The position numbers were made by a program, and so were the translations under genes. Shown here in pieces: positions 37,695-49,181 of a stretch of DNA of 64,000 nucleotides (position 1 is its first letter; each line of letters opens with the position of its first letter). The notes below the pieces were generated by a model that was given only the letters and a program-made list of their open reading frames with translations, was not told the origin of the DNA and searched no databases. Source of the stretch: Sipunculus nudus (Eukaryota; Annelida; Sipuncula; Golfingiida; Sipunculidae). The stretch covers positions 19,585,019 to 19,649,018 of the forward strand of contig CM049306.1 in assembly GCA_026874595.1 (NCBI GenBank), in the 5' to 3' direction.

Positions 37695-39809
37695 AAATGT
37701 AAGCAGGAGTAATGAGGCAAAAAGCCATGGTTTATACTGTAGAGCCATTAAATACTAGCTACTCAAAGAATGTTGAGACTGAAATGTTGGATCTAGGTCA
37801 ACGAAGGAGGGCCTAGGTCATTTTTGCAATCTGTAGGATAAAAGACAAATGGGATATATTAAGGGTAAAATGAGGCTAGAATATGTGAGAACATTTAAAG
37901 ACTGACACCACAAGGGCTAAGTGTGGGTTACTGGTAAATGATGCAGGGAACTTTGCAACCTTCCTGGTTCAAGTGACCACTAGCTAGTTAGACAGCAATT
38001 GTATGATTTGATTACAACATTTTAATATTGACAAATCTATATTCATTATACATATATATATATATATATGTATATATAAATCTCTTTATACTGAAATTAA
38101 CAACTGCTAATGCGTTCTATCATTAGACAGTGCTACGTGATGATTGCAACAACATGCCACAAAATTTGATTGCTCTTTATTTGTAAAACTGTGTGTATAT
38201 ATATATATGTTTATGTGTGTGTGTGTGTGTTACCACCATAATGATTACAGTAACGAAAAATATTTGTGGTACCTCATACACGTTTAATATTCTTGTGTGG
38301 AGCTGTCTGAAGCACAATATGTTTTACATATAGAACAAAGTTAGATTTTTGATTGCTTAATTTAAACTCATTTTAGGAAAACAAAAGTTCTTATTGGAGT
38401 CTTTGACAAAGTTGCTTGGTTCGGCTGACTGGAAATATTATCTACAAGTCATCATTTATCACCACAGAACTGCTGCAGATCATATCAAGCCAGCAAGTCA
38501 GCCATGAATAAGCTGTTTAAGAACTCTTTCAGATGCTGAACAGATGCCTCAAATGGGACCAACAAGGTATAAGACTGAATCCTTTTTAATCATCTGCTTT
38601 GGAATCTGCCTCTTCAATTCAATCACCTCATCTGTGTTCATACAAAGCACCAAATGAGTTGTGTTTTTTATCCGTAAGGGACTTATTTCTCTAACAATAT
38701 AGGCTTCAATCTCTACTTCCAATAAACTTTCACTTTAACACATGCAGTCAGCCTCTAGTCAAATGCTCCAACAACAGAGTGTAATTTCTGTAAAATTCCC
38801 AATATATTATTTTAATGTAAACAAAAAGTATGACTCTGATTGTTATTATTTCAACTCTATATTAACTTTTATCCCACTGGGGTCCAAAGGATTAAACTGA
38901 CAGATAGCTCTATAGATATTCATGATTGGATAGGTATTTACTTGGCATTAGGTACCAGGTAAACACAAATGACACATTTAATATTGGACTTATTCAACAT
39001 GTTATACAATAAATGTAAACTTAAGTTAATTTTTTTCCACCAAAAAAAAAATCTCACAGCACACACTAGTTCATAAATCAAAATCAGAATTACACATACA
39101 CCTATCCAACTTTATTTATTTAGAATATACAAACTGAGATAGCACCACACTGTGACAAAGTTTTATGGATCAACCCTGAAGATTTATATTTACTGCATAA
39201 TCAAAATGCTATAAATGGAAAATGTTGTCCCTTACATTGACCTTGTCAGGCAAACTTCAAAATAACACAAAGCAGACCAATATAATAAATAGTGACTGTA
39301 ACCTTGACCCTAACAAGGTCACCCCGCACTACATGTGATTCAGCCATTAGGAACCACAAATCTACCAGGATGCATCACACAGTCGGAGAATGCTGAAAAT
39401 ATTATATGGCTTAACATAACAAGTCCCAGAGCCTCTGCAGCCCTTAATTCATAAGGTCCTCCAAAGCAGTGGCCCATTTATAGGGACTTATTGATTTTAT
39501 GACTATTCTATTCCTCTCCTAGTGGTTTTATTCAGAGCCTGGGCAAGCCATCCATAAAATGTGACAGGAACATGCAACCTTTTAACCAGTAGTTTTTTAC
39601 ATGGAATTATTAGTGGCTGAATAAGGCACTATGGCACCTTTCAATTTTTCACTCCTGTTTATATTAGCAATACATGGCAAAAAATTATTCTTCTAATACT
39701 CTATATTTTATAAATAAATCAAATAAATTATACAAGGTGATTGTGAGAAGTCACTATTTTTTAAGTAATAAAATAATCGCTGATGATTATTAAAAAAAAG
39801 GTTCAACTT
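37695..39809. other. AT-rich DNA with AT/GT microsatellites, no gene recognised
   Basis: Microsatellites lie at about 38050-38078 (AT) and 38195-38230 (AT then GT). No family repeats and no credible exon. Confidence 0.45.
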
Positions 39810-40452
39810 AAACAAGTGACCCAGGGGTCATGACGCACAGCTATCTAGGAAGACATTCACAAAATGAATTTTATCATCTGAATGCCAAATATTGTAGGTG
39901 GTATCCTAAATCAACTGAACCATAGCTCACAGGTTATGGGTAACAGAGACCTAAGTTCAAGTTTCCAAGGAGATTTTTCATGGACCTCCCTGGATGTCAA
40001 GTATGAAGATTCTAGGTGCAATGGTTACAATCTGTACCCTGTAAAACCGACAACCACATCTTTGAAGGTCTCAAAAATAGAGAAAAAATGCATAAAAATT
40101 CGAAAAAATCAAGGTGACTTCACCAGTCTGCAGGAACTGATGAAACACTCCATGATGAATATGCATGCAAAGAATCATGGTGATTAATGCATTAGCTGTT
40201 CAGATACTGGAGCTTTTGTGTCCTAAATTAATTATTCTGGGGGGTACATCTGAGCCCAATATCTCAAAGAAAATAGGTTACAGAGACCTTATTTCAGGTT
40301 TCCATGGAGATTTTTCATGGACCTCTCTGGATTTCATGTTAGAAGATTCCAGGTCAAGCAGTTACAATTTGTGCCTGATTAATGGTCAGACGGACGGACA
40401 ACGGACAAAGACTGATCATTATAGCTCAGATGACATACAGTCAGCTGAGCAA
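39810..40452 (+). mobile_element. Family-2 element, short copy with two monomers
   Basis: Head AAACAAGTGACCCAGGGGTC, one base off the perfect palindrome. Monomer marks 'taacagagaccta' occur near 39940 and 40273, with 'ctgcaggaactgatgaaacac' between them. Tail: gacggacggacaacggacaa, GCTCAGATGACATACAGTCAGCTGAGC. The last bases are CAAA instead of CTAA, a single-base change at the end. Non-coding. Confidence 0.75.
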
Positions 40453-41225
40453 ATAATGAGGTAAAAATTAATGCAACTTAAAATATGACATGTGTGACAA
40501 AGATCAAGGAGCGAATGACACTATTTTCCAAAATCTGATTCCTGCAAAAACTGTTCAGAACTTCTGATTTAACAGAACTCCATAATGATGAACATGAATG
40601 CACTCAAAGTGTGCAGACCTGGCCTATTGTCCAACCTTCTGCAAAGTTTGTGGATATTGGTTCAGTAGTATTTGCTTACCTAATCCTGTTAAAAGATCAA
40701 CAAACAAATGAATGGGGTTGAAAATATAACCTCCTTTGTGGAGATAATGAGGTTATGTAGGGTAACAGAGGGAGTGAAAAGAAAGCTCTCAATGAATAAA
40801 GAATTGATTCTTGAAGAATGAAGATCAACCACAAGGAAGAACAAGTGCATGGGATGATCACTGAATGGGGGATGAAGTGTCCAACCTTGTATTTTCTTTT
40901 GTAGTATTCTGTAGAATTCTCTGACTAGGTTGATTAATAAGCTACTTAAGTGAGGGTGCTGAACCCTTTTAAACACAGCAGAGTCTGTCTAATTGGACCA
41001 ATAAAATACCATTGTCACGACTAATTAATCATCAAACTCTTTTTCTTCCATAATTACCAAAAAAGAAACTCTGATACCAGATCTGATGAGCTGACAAAAT
41101 AAGGATTGTACCTATAGTTGAGGTGATACATCCTGCAATATATATCACAAATATACCGCTGCATTCTAATGATATTTTATATATCCCAATATTTAAATAT
41201 TGGATGAAGGAACAATTATATCATC
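40453..41225. other. Unassigned AT-rich DNA
   Basis: No family repeat and no convincing exon. A 95-codon minus frame (40689-40976) is Phe/Ile/Leu/Ser-rich and shows no motif. Confidence 0.4.
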
Positions 41226-42062
41226 CTTATATGCTGGTTAAAAATGCATCACATTGATAATGGTTGATGTGAGGAACACTACCTTCAATTAAATGTAAAG
41301 AAGACTAAAGAAGTAGTCTTTGATTTAAGGAGATTAAACTCTGTAATTACCCCAATTGTTAACAAAAATGAAGATGTAGATATTGTAGATAATTATGAAT
41401 ACTGAGGATGTATTACTGACAAAATCTGAATTGGAAAGAACATGTGTTGAATCAACTCAAGGAAGCAAACAAAAGATTATATTACCTATATTATCTAAGA
41501 AAGCTAAATACTGAAGAAAAAAAACATAATTACCATGTTTTATAATTCAGAAATTTTCCAGTGTCCTAACTTATGCCCTGGAGGATGGTTTACAAATATA
41601 TATAAGTTAAAGATACATTTAAATAATACCCGGAAGAGAAGTTGTAAAATAACTAGTACTTCTCTTGCCACAAACCAGGAAATCTGTGAAACAAAATCAA
41701 TGGCCTTCATATCAGAGGTCGTGAACCAACCAACACATCCCATACATTCAGAGTTCAGTATTTTACCTTCAGGTAAACGCTTAGACGCAACATTCTGCAG
41801 AAAAACTTGTTTTAAAAATCTCTTGAGTCATTCAGTATTCAACTTTTTAATTCACAACCCTCTAGATATCTAATGTTTTGATTTATGTGTTTTACCTGCA
41901 GAATTATCTGTTTTATCATTTTTACATGCTTATTTTTATATGCAAAGTCAATACGTTATGTGTTATTTTTATGTATTTTTATGTATTATTTTTAAGTATT
42001 TATTAATTTTCATGTAATGATTTGCTACTGGAACCGAAAGCTAATAAATGTTATCTTATCTT
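41226..42062 (+). pseudogene. LINE 3' end (CR1/L2/Rex-like), 5'-truncated and broken
   Basis: Translating in shifting frames gives the C-terminal end of a LINE reverse transcriptase. LQLNVKKTKEVVFDLRR (about 41283) is followed by 'VDNYEY-stop-G', which stands where active proteins have a Tyr-Leu-Gly block. NWKEHVLNQLKEANKRLYYL and, after further damage, HPIHSEFSILPSGKRL come next; the last resembles the usual 'HPL-x-S-x-F-x-x-LPSGRR' end. The final frame stops at 41873. The 3' untranslated part ends ctaataaatgttatcttatc, an ATCTT-type tail common in CR1/L2-like elements. The catalytic palm is missing, so this is a dead copy. Confidence 0.75.
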
Positions 42063-43652
42063 ATAATTTTTCTCCGCCATGAGGGCATGCATTCATTACT
42101 GACCATGTGTGTGGTTGTGTGTGTGTTCACAACATAGTTCTCAGGCAATCATGAGCAGAATCTCATGAAATTTTCAGGGAATTTCTGGAACGGGCCAAGG
42201 AAGAACCCAAAATATTTTGGTGTGGATCTGGAAGATGATCCAGATTCAGTAATGCCGTCAAGGAATATTCACAAACGTACAGTCACTTTTGTACTAATGA
42301 ACCTGAGAATACAAACACGGGTTGATGAGCATCCTACAATATGAAGGCTTGCATTAATTCCTTTGAATGTAGATTTCTGGTCCTATAAATATTATTAAAC
42401 TATCTATATTATGCCATGAAACCTCAGCTACTGCAATTATGCCATCTGAGCAAACCCACTGACCTACTTCAGCATGGGTGAGCAATTATTTTTCTAATGT
42501 GGCATCATCTACAATTACAGAAACATGGTTAAAACAGCTTGAGACTGGTGAACTGTAAAAGGAAAATTACTAAAATACCAGGATTCCAGGTTCTGTCTAG
42601 ATAATTAAAGTTCAAGCAAATAAAAATACAGCTGCTTCAAAACAGCTTATCTTCAAATAGTGAAGTTCAGCTAGTGTTGATTAGCTCATATCTGACAAAC
42701 CCTTGGTTTCTCTGTCAAGGTTTTTAAGACGTCCTATAGTTTGATTGTTCATAAATGAGCATTTCAGTGTTCTATGACAACCTATACAATCCATCCTGCA
42801 AATTAAAAGGCCACTGCAAAGAAATGCAGGTTGTATACATGTGAAGTATCATTTTCTCATTACCCAAAGATTACTTCGTGAGCAACTGAGTACTCATGTT
42901 CATTTACCTAATACAATAAGAATTCATATTACTAATATGTGGGAATCTGTTCTGATATTACAAATTAGATATCTATGCTGCAATTTAGATATCTGACCCC
43001 TAATCAACCAGATTTGGCAGGATATTGGAAACTGAGAAACTCCAGTGAAAACACTCTGTTCCAATTTACAATTAGAAAGAAGACCCTTGTGGAAAATTCA
43101 TTCATTCATTCACCCATGTGTGAACCTTAAAGCTCATGTAGAAGTGACCTTGTGTTGTAAACGTTTAGTCATACTTGCATAAACCTTTTTCAATTTTTAA
43201 AATGTTAAAATTATGTTTAGTTAATTAAATAATTTAATTATTTCAGCCTAACACAACAAAACTTCCTCACTGATCTGCCTGTCCTCTCCACACTACTCCT
43301 TTATACAGTTTTCTAAAAGTAAGCACTATGGCGAATGACCAATAGAATTACAGCTTACAAAGTATGACCAAGACAATCAAGTATAACATAACATTAAGAG
43401 TGAACCTTAACTGCCAATAGTATTTCACACATCATGATGTGCTTGATTGCCCATGCCTTTTAAAGTAACCACTTCTGGCAGACGGGGTTAATTAAGAGGT
43501 CATCAGAGATTCAGTTAATGCAAAGCCAGATGAACACACTAATTATCACAGCAAACTATAGAGGCTATTCATGAGGTCTGGAGGAGTTAAGAAACATGCT
43601 TGTATTTGCTTGAGAATTCAACTTTAGTTTGTAACATGTTGGCATCTGATGA
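42063..43652. other. AT-rich DNA without a recognised gene
   Basis: No family repeat, no open frame of note and no good exon. It has scattered short CpG-poor stretches and a small ttcattcattcat run near 43100. Confidence 0.45.
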
Positions 43653-45477
43653 AAACAAGTGACCCATGGGTCATGACGCTCAGCTGACTGGGAAGAGATT
43701 TGCCAAAGGAAATTTTATCATCTGAATGGTAGTTTATACCCATTCAACTGAAGCATCAAACAGATTAACCAACAGGCCAAGATTGTGACTGTATTTATAT
43801 ATCTCAAAAATTGAGAAAAAATGCATAAACTTTAAAAAAAATACCAGTTTGCAGAAACTAATAAAAACACTTAATCGTCAATATCCATGCAAAGAATGAT
43901 GGTGAATTCTGCATTAGTTGTTCAGATACTTCAGCTTTTGTATCAAATTTTCAATTATTCTGAGGGATACTTTGGAGTCCTATAGCTTGAAGGATATGGG
44001 TAACAGAGACCTAATTTCAGGTTTCCACAGATACTTTTCATGGGCCTCCTTGCATGACAAGAATGAAGATTCTAAGTCCTGTTGTTACAATTTGTGCCAC
44101 GGTAACAGATGACAGCATCCTTAAAGGTCTCAAAAATAGAGAAAAAATTTGTCAAACAACCTGAACAAATACAGGTGGTGCCACCAGTTTGCAGAAACTG
44201 ATGAAACACTCCATGATCAATATCGATACAAACAATTATGGTGATCGCTGCATTAGTTGTTCAGATACTTCAGCTTTTGTATCAAATTGTCCATTATTCT
44301 GAGGAATACTTCGGAGACCTTTAGCTCAAAGGATATGGGTAACAGAGACCTAATTTCAGGTTTCCATGTAGACTTTTCATGGGTCTCCCTGTGTATCAAG
44401 AATGAAGATTCTAGGTCCAGTCGTAACAATTTGTACCCTGTTGACATAACTACATCCTTAAAGGTCTCAAAAATAGAGAAAAAAAATTGTAATTCATGAT
44501 CAATATGTATGCAAAAAATAATGACCATCAGTGATGTAGTTAATGAGATATTCAAGTTTTTGTATGAAATTTTTGACTATTCTGGGGGGGGGGGGTAATT
44601 TGGGGCCCCATAGCTTGAAAGATATTGGTAACAGAGACCTTATTTCTGGTTTCCATGGAGACTTTTCATAGGTCTCTCAGTGTGTCAAGAATTAAGATTC
44701 TAGGTCCAGTCTTTACGATTTGTGCCCTGTTAACAGATGTTCACATTTTTATAGGTCTCAAAAATAGAGAAAAAAATTCGTAAAAAATCGAAAAATACAG
44801 GTGGCGCCACCAGTCTGCAGACACTGATGAAACATCTCATGATAAATATGTTTGCAAAAAATAATGACCATCAGTGATGTTGTTAATGAGATATTGAAGT
44901 TTTTGTATGAAATTTTTGACTATTCTGGGGGGGGGGGTACTTTGGGGCCCCATAGCTTGAAGGATATGGGTAACAGAGACCTAATTTCTGGTTTCCATGG
45001 AGACTTTACATAGGTCTCTCAGTGTGTCAAGAATTAAGATTCTAGATCCAGACTTTATGATTTGTGCCCTGTTAACAGATGTTCACATTTTTAAAGATCT
45101 CAAAAATAGAAAAAAAATTGTAAAAAATAAAAAAATACAGGTGGCGCCACCAGTCTGCAAGAAGTGATGCAACTTCTCATCACTAATATGTATGCAAAAA
45201 ATCATGACCATTGATGATGTAGTTAATGAGATATTGAAGTTTTTGTATGAAATTTTTAAATATTCTGGGGGGTACTTTGAGGCCCCATAGCTCAAAGGAT
45301 ATGGGTAACAGAGATCTAATTTCTGGTTTCCAAGGAGATTTTTCATGGACCTCTCAGAATGTAAAGTTACAAGATTATAGTTCCAGCGGTTACGATTTGT
45401 GCCAGGTTAACGGACAGACGGACGACGGACAAAGAGTGATCGCTATAGCTCAGATGACTTACAGTCAGCTGAGCTAA
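43653..45477 (+). mobile_element. Family-2 element, long copy with five monomers
   Basis: Head AAACAAGTGACCCATGGGTC followed by GCTCAGCTGACTG, which is inverted at the tail (13 bases). The monomer mark 'taacagaga' occurs at 44001, 44340, 44629, 44971 and 45306, spacings of 339, 289, 342 and 335; the short one reflects an internal deletion that removed the GGTGGCGCCACC block. That block survives at 44174 (GGTGGTGCCACC), 44801 and 45140 (perfect palindromes). G12 and G11 runs begin at 44584 and 44927. Tail: ACGG microsatellite (45412-45430) and stem GCTCAGATGAC-ttaca-GTCAGCTGAGC, ending CTAA at 45477. Non-coding. Confidence 0.8.
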
Positions 45478-45822
45478 AAAAATTATAAAAAGTTCCCTTT
45501 TTGTACTTAGACTTGATCGACTACCAGTATAATACATGGTGCAGACATAAATAATAATTACAATTAGATATTACTTTCAACTAAACTTATGTCACCAGTT
45601 TCACTTGGTGATATTTTAAACTGAAGGTTTAACCCATTCTATTACCTTTTATGAATAAAAGGTTTATATTTTAATTTTTTCTGTGACAGGATTAAGAAAA
45701 GAGCACCAATTAGCAATATTACCATACACCTGGTGTTCATTTACTTTTAAATATTGATTAATGAAAAACAGGAGAAGCAGCTACATTTTTTCCCCTTTGT
45801 GTGGCCTCATGAAGGTTTTCAG

Positions 45823-45915
45823 TGAAGAAAAATTATTTACTTTATGATGACTTATCCTGCTTGTCGGCTGGGCACAGACACTCCGATATTTCAATATTGG
45901 CTGCACAAGTTCCAA
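45823..45915 (+). CDS. Weak candidate internal exon, unidentified
   Basis: Between an acceptor (T/C-rich tract from 45785, then AAGGTTTTCAG) and a donor (TTCCAA then GTAAGAATG), 93 bases have one open frame: KKNYLLYDDLSCLSAG then HRHSDISILAAQVP. The exon opens with two and closes with one base of split codons, so both introns would be phase 1. The segment is locally GC-richer (TCG GCT GGG CAC) than its flanks and lies outside the repeat families. No motif is recognised and chance is a real alternative at this length. Confidence 0.25.
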
Positions 45916-46534
45916 GTAAGAATGTTTGAGCCTGACTATCCTCCATTTTTTAAGACAACATGACTTTTTTATTCATTTTTGCAAAGCCAAATTGGATGTG
46001 TATTTTGTAGATATTGGTTCTTCCCCTGAACTGCTTTGACAAACAAAAAGCAGCTGACTCTGAAGACTTTTATCAGATGGCCTGGCCAAACTTTTTCAAA
46101 GCCTTGGTTTTTTCCTAATTGATATTTCTGCCTTTCTGTAGAAAATATGTCCTATGTTATCTTTTTCATAGCTCTTGTTCTTGATTTTCTGATTGCCATT
46201 TTCTGTCTTTCTGTATATTGCATTTCAAATCTTTCTGTTGGAAATAAATGTCATCTGCTTTCCATTCTAAATACTTCTCTTCTTTTAGACCCTTCTTTTC
46301 TGAAGCTGAATACTGGTGTGCACCATAACAGCTTTATCTTTCTTTCTGTATAATCAGGACATGTTCTACGGTCCTGTCATTCTTCAGACTTCAAGGGTGG
46401 AAACACATGGTTACAATTACCATAAAATCTAACACTTTTCAAATAACAGAGCAATTTCACTTAATTTTGCTTAAGACTACTTACAAATGTATGAAGCACA
46501 ACTCTTTACCATAAAACAGTGTGGAAACAGTATA

Positions 46535-47410
46535 ACTAGGGACCCATGGATCTCAACGCTCCGCTTAATTTGTCTATAAGGGTGTTAATGAGCTTTTTCA
46601 ACATGGGTCCTGTGATCAGTTTGAAGCCAATCTGTCTAACCAAACTGGAGTTAATTCTCATCCATAAACTAATTTGTGAATGGATGGGCCCTGTGACCTT
46701 AACCTTTGACCTACAGTGACCCCAAAATCAAAAGGATATACTTCCCCTATTGGCAGGTGCGCCACATGTGGAAGATGGAAGGTTTGCGATGAAAAGTTTG
46801 GCTTAAAATGCATCCACAATCATTCTCAAGTAGATGGTCCTGTGACCTTGACCTTTGATCTCATGACCCATGAATCAACAGTTCTTACTTTGGTGGTGGG
46901 CCATATATAAGTCAAATTTGAATCCAATTTTCAGTCCAAACTGGTGTTTAATCATCTGGAAACTAATATTTGTAAAGATGGCCCTGTGACCTTGATCTTT
47001 GACCTTGTGACCCAAAATCCATAAATGTCTTCCAATATTGGCAGGTGAGCAATATCTGGAAGATGAAAGGTTTGGGATGAAAAGTTTGACTTGAAATACA
47101 TCCACAATCATTCTCAAGTAGAGGTCCTGTGACCTTGACCTTAGACCTCAAAATCAAAAGGGTTCTTACATTATTGGTGGGTCATATATACAAGTCAAGA
47201 TTGAAACCAATATGTCAATCCAAACTAGAATTATCATCTGGAAACATATATGTGGACAAATGGCCCACATGACCTTGACCTTTGACCTTGTGACCCCAAA
47301 ACCCAAAAGTTATTATTAGGAAACAATTTTGATGAACATATAGAAAGACGAACAGATGGACAGATAGGGTGATTAATATTGGGCATCCGCTTATTTAAGC
47401 GGGGTCCTAA
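46535..47410 (+). mobile_element. Family-3 element with alternating monomers and nuclear-receptor-like half-sites
   Basis: Head ACTAGGGACCCATGGATCTC followed by ACGCTCCGCTTAA. The tail hairpin CCGCTTATTTAAGCGG is followed by GGTCCTAA (end 47410); head CCGCTTAA and tail TTAAGCGG are inverted. Between them, gtgaccttgacctttgacc-type blocks begin near 46692, 46841, 46985, 47128 and 47268, spaced 140-149 bases. The sequence between blocks alternates between two types: A ('ccaaactggagtt..tcatctggaaac') and B ('ggaagatgaaaggttt..gatgaaaagttt'). Two further copies are at 36431 and 57942. Non-coding. Confidence 0.75.
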
Positions 47411-47496
47411 TTAAACATCCTGGGTTTTAGGACACAGTTGAAACCACAGTTGCAAATCTGATAGTATCAATATGATTTGGCAATCTCAAAATAAAG

Positions 47497-49181
47497 AACA
47501 AGCCTACAGGCCTAATGCAAACCTGTGCAATAGGATATACATCAGGTATTATGCTTCCATGCTAGACCGTTACTTTTAAAGTACAGGTGTAACATGTATA
47601 TGTGCAATGTAAGCACTGCACATTTTGAACCCAAGCACATGCACCAATTACACAAATATCACTGCTGAAATACTGGCATTGGTGCATATAACACAAAAAT
47701 GACTGTATGTGGCACCACCAGTCATGTTTACGACCAAGCCATCAAAAATGTATGGACATGCAAAATTTCAGGCATATACTTCAAACTGATCTTCAGCTAT
47801 GTGCACATGCAGAGCCATGAAACAATTGTAGGTGGCACCACAAGTCTTGTATATAACAAAACTATCCAAGATGTATCAACAAGTATAATTTGAAGCTGAT
47901 ATGTCAAATCACTCCCAAAGAATAAGCAGGAGCATACACTGCAAAAATTATTGTTGGTGGCGCCTCCTGTCTTCCATATGACAAAGCTATCTGATATGAA
48001 TAAATATGCCCAATTTCTGGCTGAAATATCAAATCCCTCCTGATAAATAAGCAGGGACATACACTGTGCAAAAATTACTGTATGTGGCGCCACCAGTCTT
48101 GTATACGGCAAATCTATCCGACATGTATACATATGCATAATTTCAGGCTGATTTATCACATCCCTCCTGAGAATTAAGCAGGTATATACACTGTAAGTCA
48201 TTGTAGGTGTCAACACCAGTTTTGTGTACGAGAAAAGTTGCATCAAAGCTGCATGGACAGGTCAAAATATCAGGCCATTACATCAAACTACTCTTGATTG
48301 AGTCAGGTGCACTGGGCTGACCAGGCATAGGTGGGAAAGGCAGTTGCCCTAATGAAGCAGAACAAATTGCTAGCTTCAGCTACTCCACTGAGTGAACTCT
48401 TGACCTGCACCTGGCTGGACTGAGTGAACTCTTGACCTGTACCCGGCTTGACTGAGTGAACTCTTGACTTGTTGCCTAATCTGATACAGCTGGCAGTCTG
48501 ATCCAGACTGACCTTTGGCCTGTTGCCATATCTAAAATAGCTGGCTGTCTGCCAAGCTATTTATAGATACAGAAACATCCTTGGCCTGTTGGTGAATCTG
48601 TTAACACATACTGAAAGACTTTGGCTACGATGCCTTTTTTCCCAAGACACATTCATAAGATTTTTTTATCAAAATATTAAGAATAATAAAAAAAGCAGTC
48701 ATTTCGCTGTTAAAGGTCAAATAATCCTGCCAAAAATCATTTAAGTAAACTTGAACAAAGGCCTCCTAAGAATCATTTTTGTGCAATGTTACAGAAGTTG
48801 AAACAACAGTTTTGCAGAAGAAGAATACTGCAGCCCTCAGTTTGTAATAAATTTTTTGAAAAAAATCAACGAACCAAAGTTATTCTTATACAACTGAAAG
48901 AACCCTACCCTAGGATAATACCTGTAAAAAAAAATAAACATTTTTAAGCTGATAGAGGCTAAAATTATGAGGTTTTTGCCTGAAAAAAAAACAGCTCAAT
49001 GTAGATTGCCCCACAAAAACTGCAATTTCAAATATGAGTCATGAGCCCAACATAGCACAAAACTTGATGATGCTAGCTCCTGTTGTTTCTGAGATTATGT
49101 TAGTATGCCTACTTGGCCAAATGACTAATTTAAAATACTGTAACTAGATCCATCAAAATTCATCAAACCCAAACCATTGAA
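47497..49181 (+). repeat. Family-4/5 composite with 125-bp tandem array
   Basis: Head AACAAGCCTACAGGCCTAAT, then five units of about 125 bp starting at 47705, 47828, 47953, 48080 and 48203. Each opens with a form of GTAGGTGGCGCCACCAG (GTATGTGGCGCCACCAG at 48080 is among the best preserved). Next come the 'gagtgaactcttgacctg' units (48395-48480), ggcagtctg with 'ccaagctatttatagatac', an AGCCAAAAATCAT-like unit (48722) and a 'gctagctcctgttgtttctgag' module (49073). The element then runs into the family-1 head at 49182. The 149-codon minus frame (47797-48246) is a by-product. Confidence 0.7.

Noticed and set aside
47797-48246. 149-codon minus frame, the longest in the window.
   Set aside because: It runs through five 125-bp tandem repeat units whose period is not a multiple of three; a by-product of the repeat.
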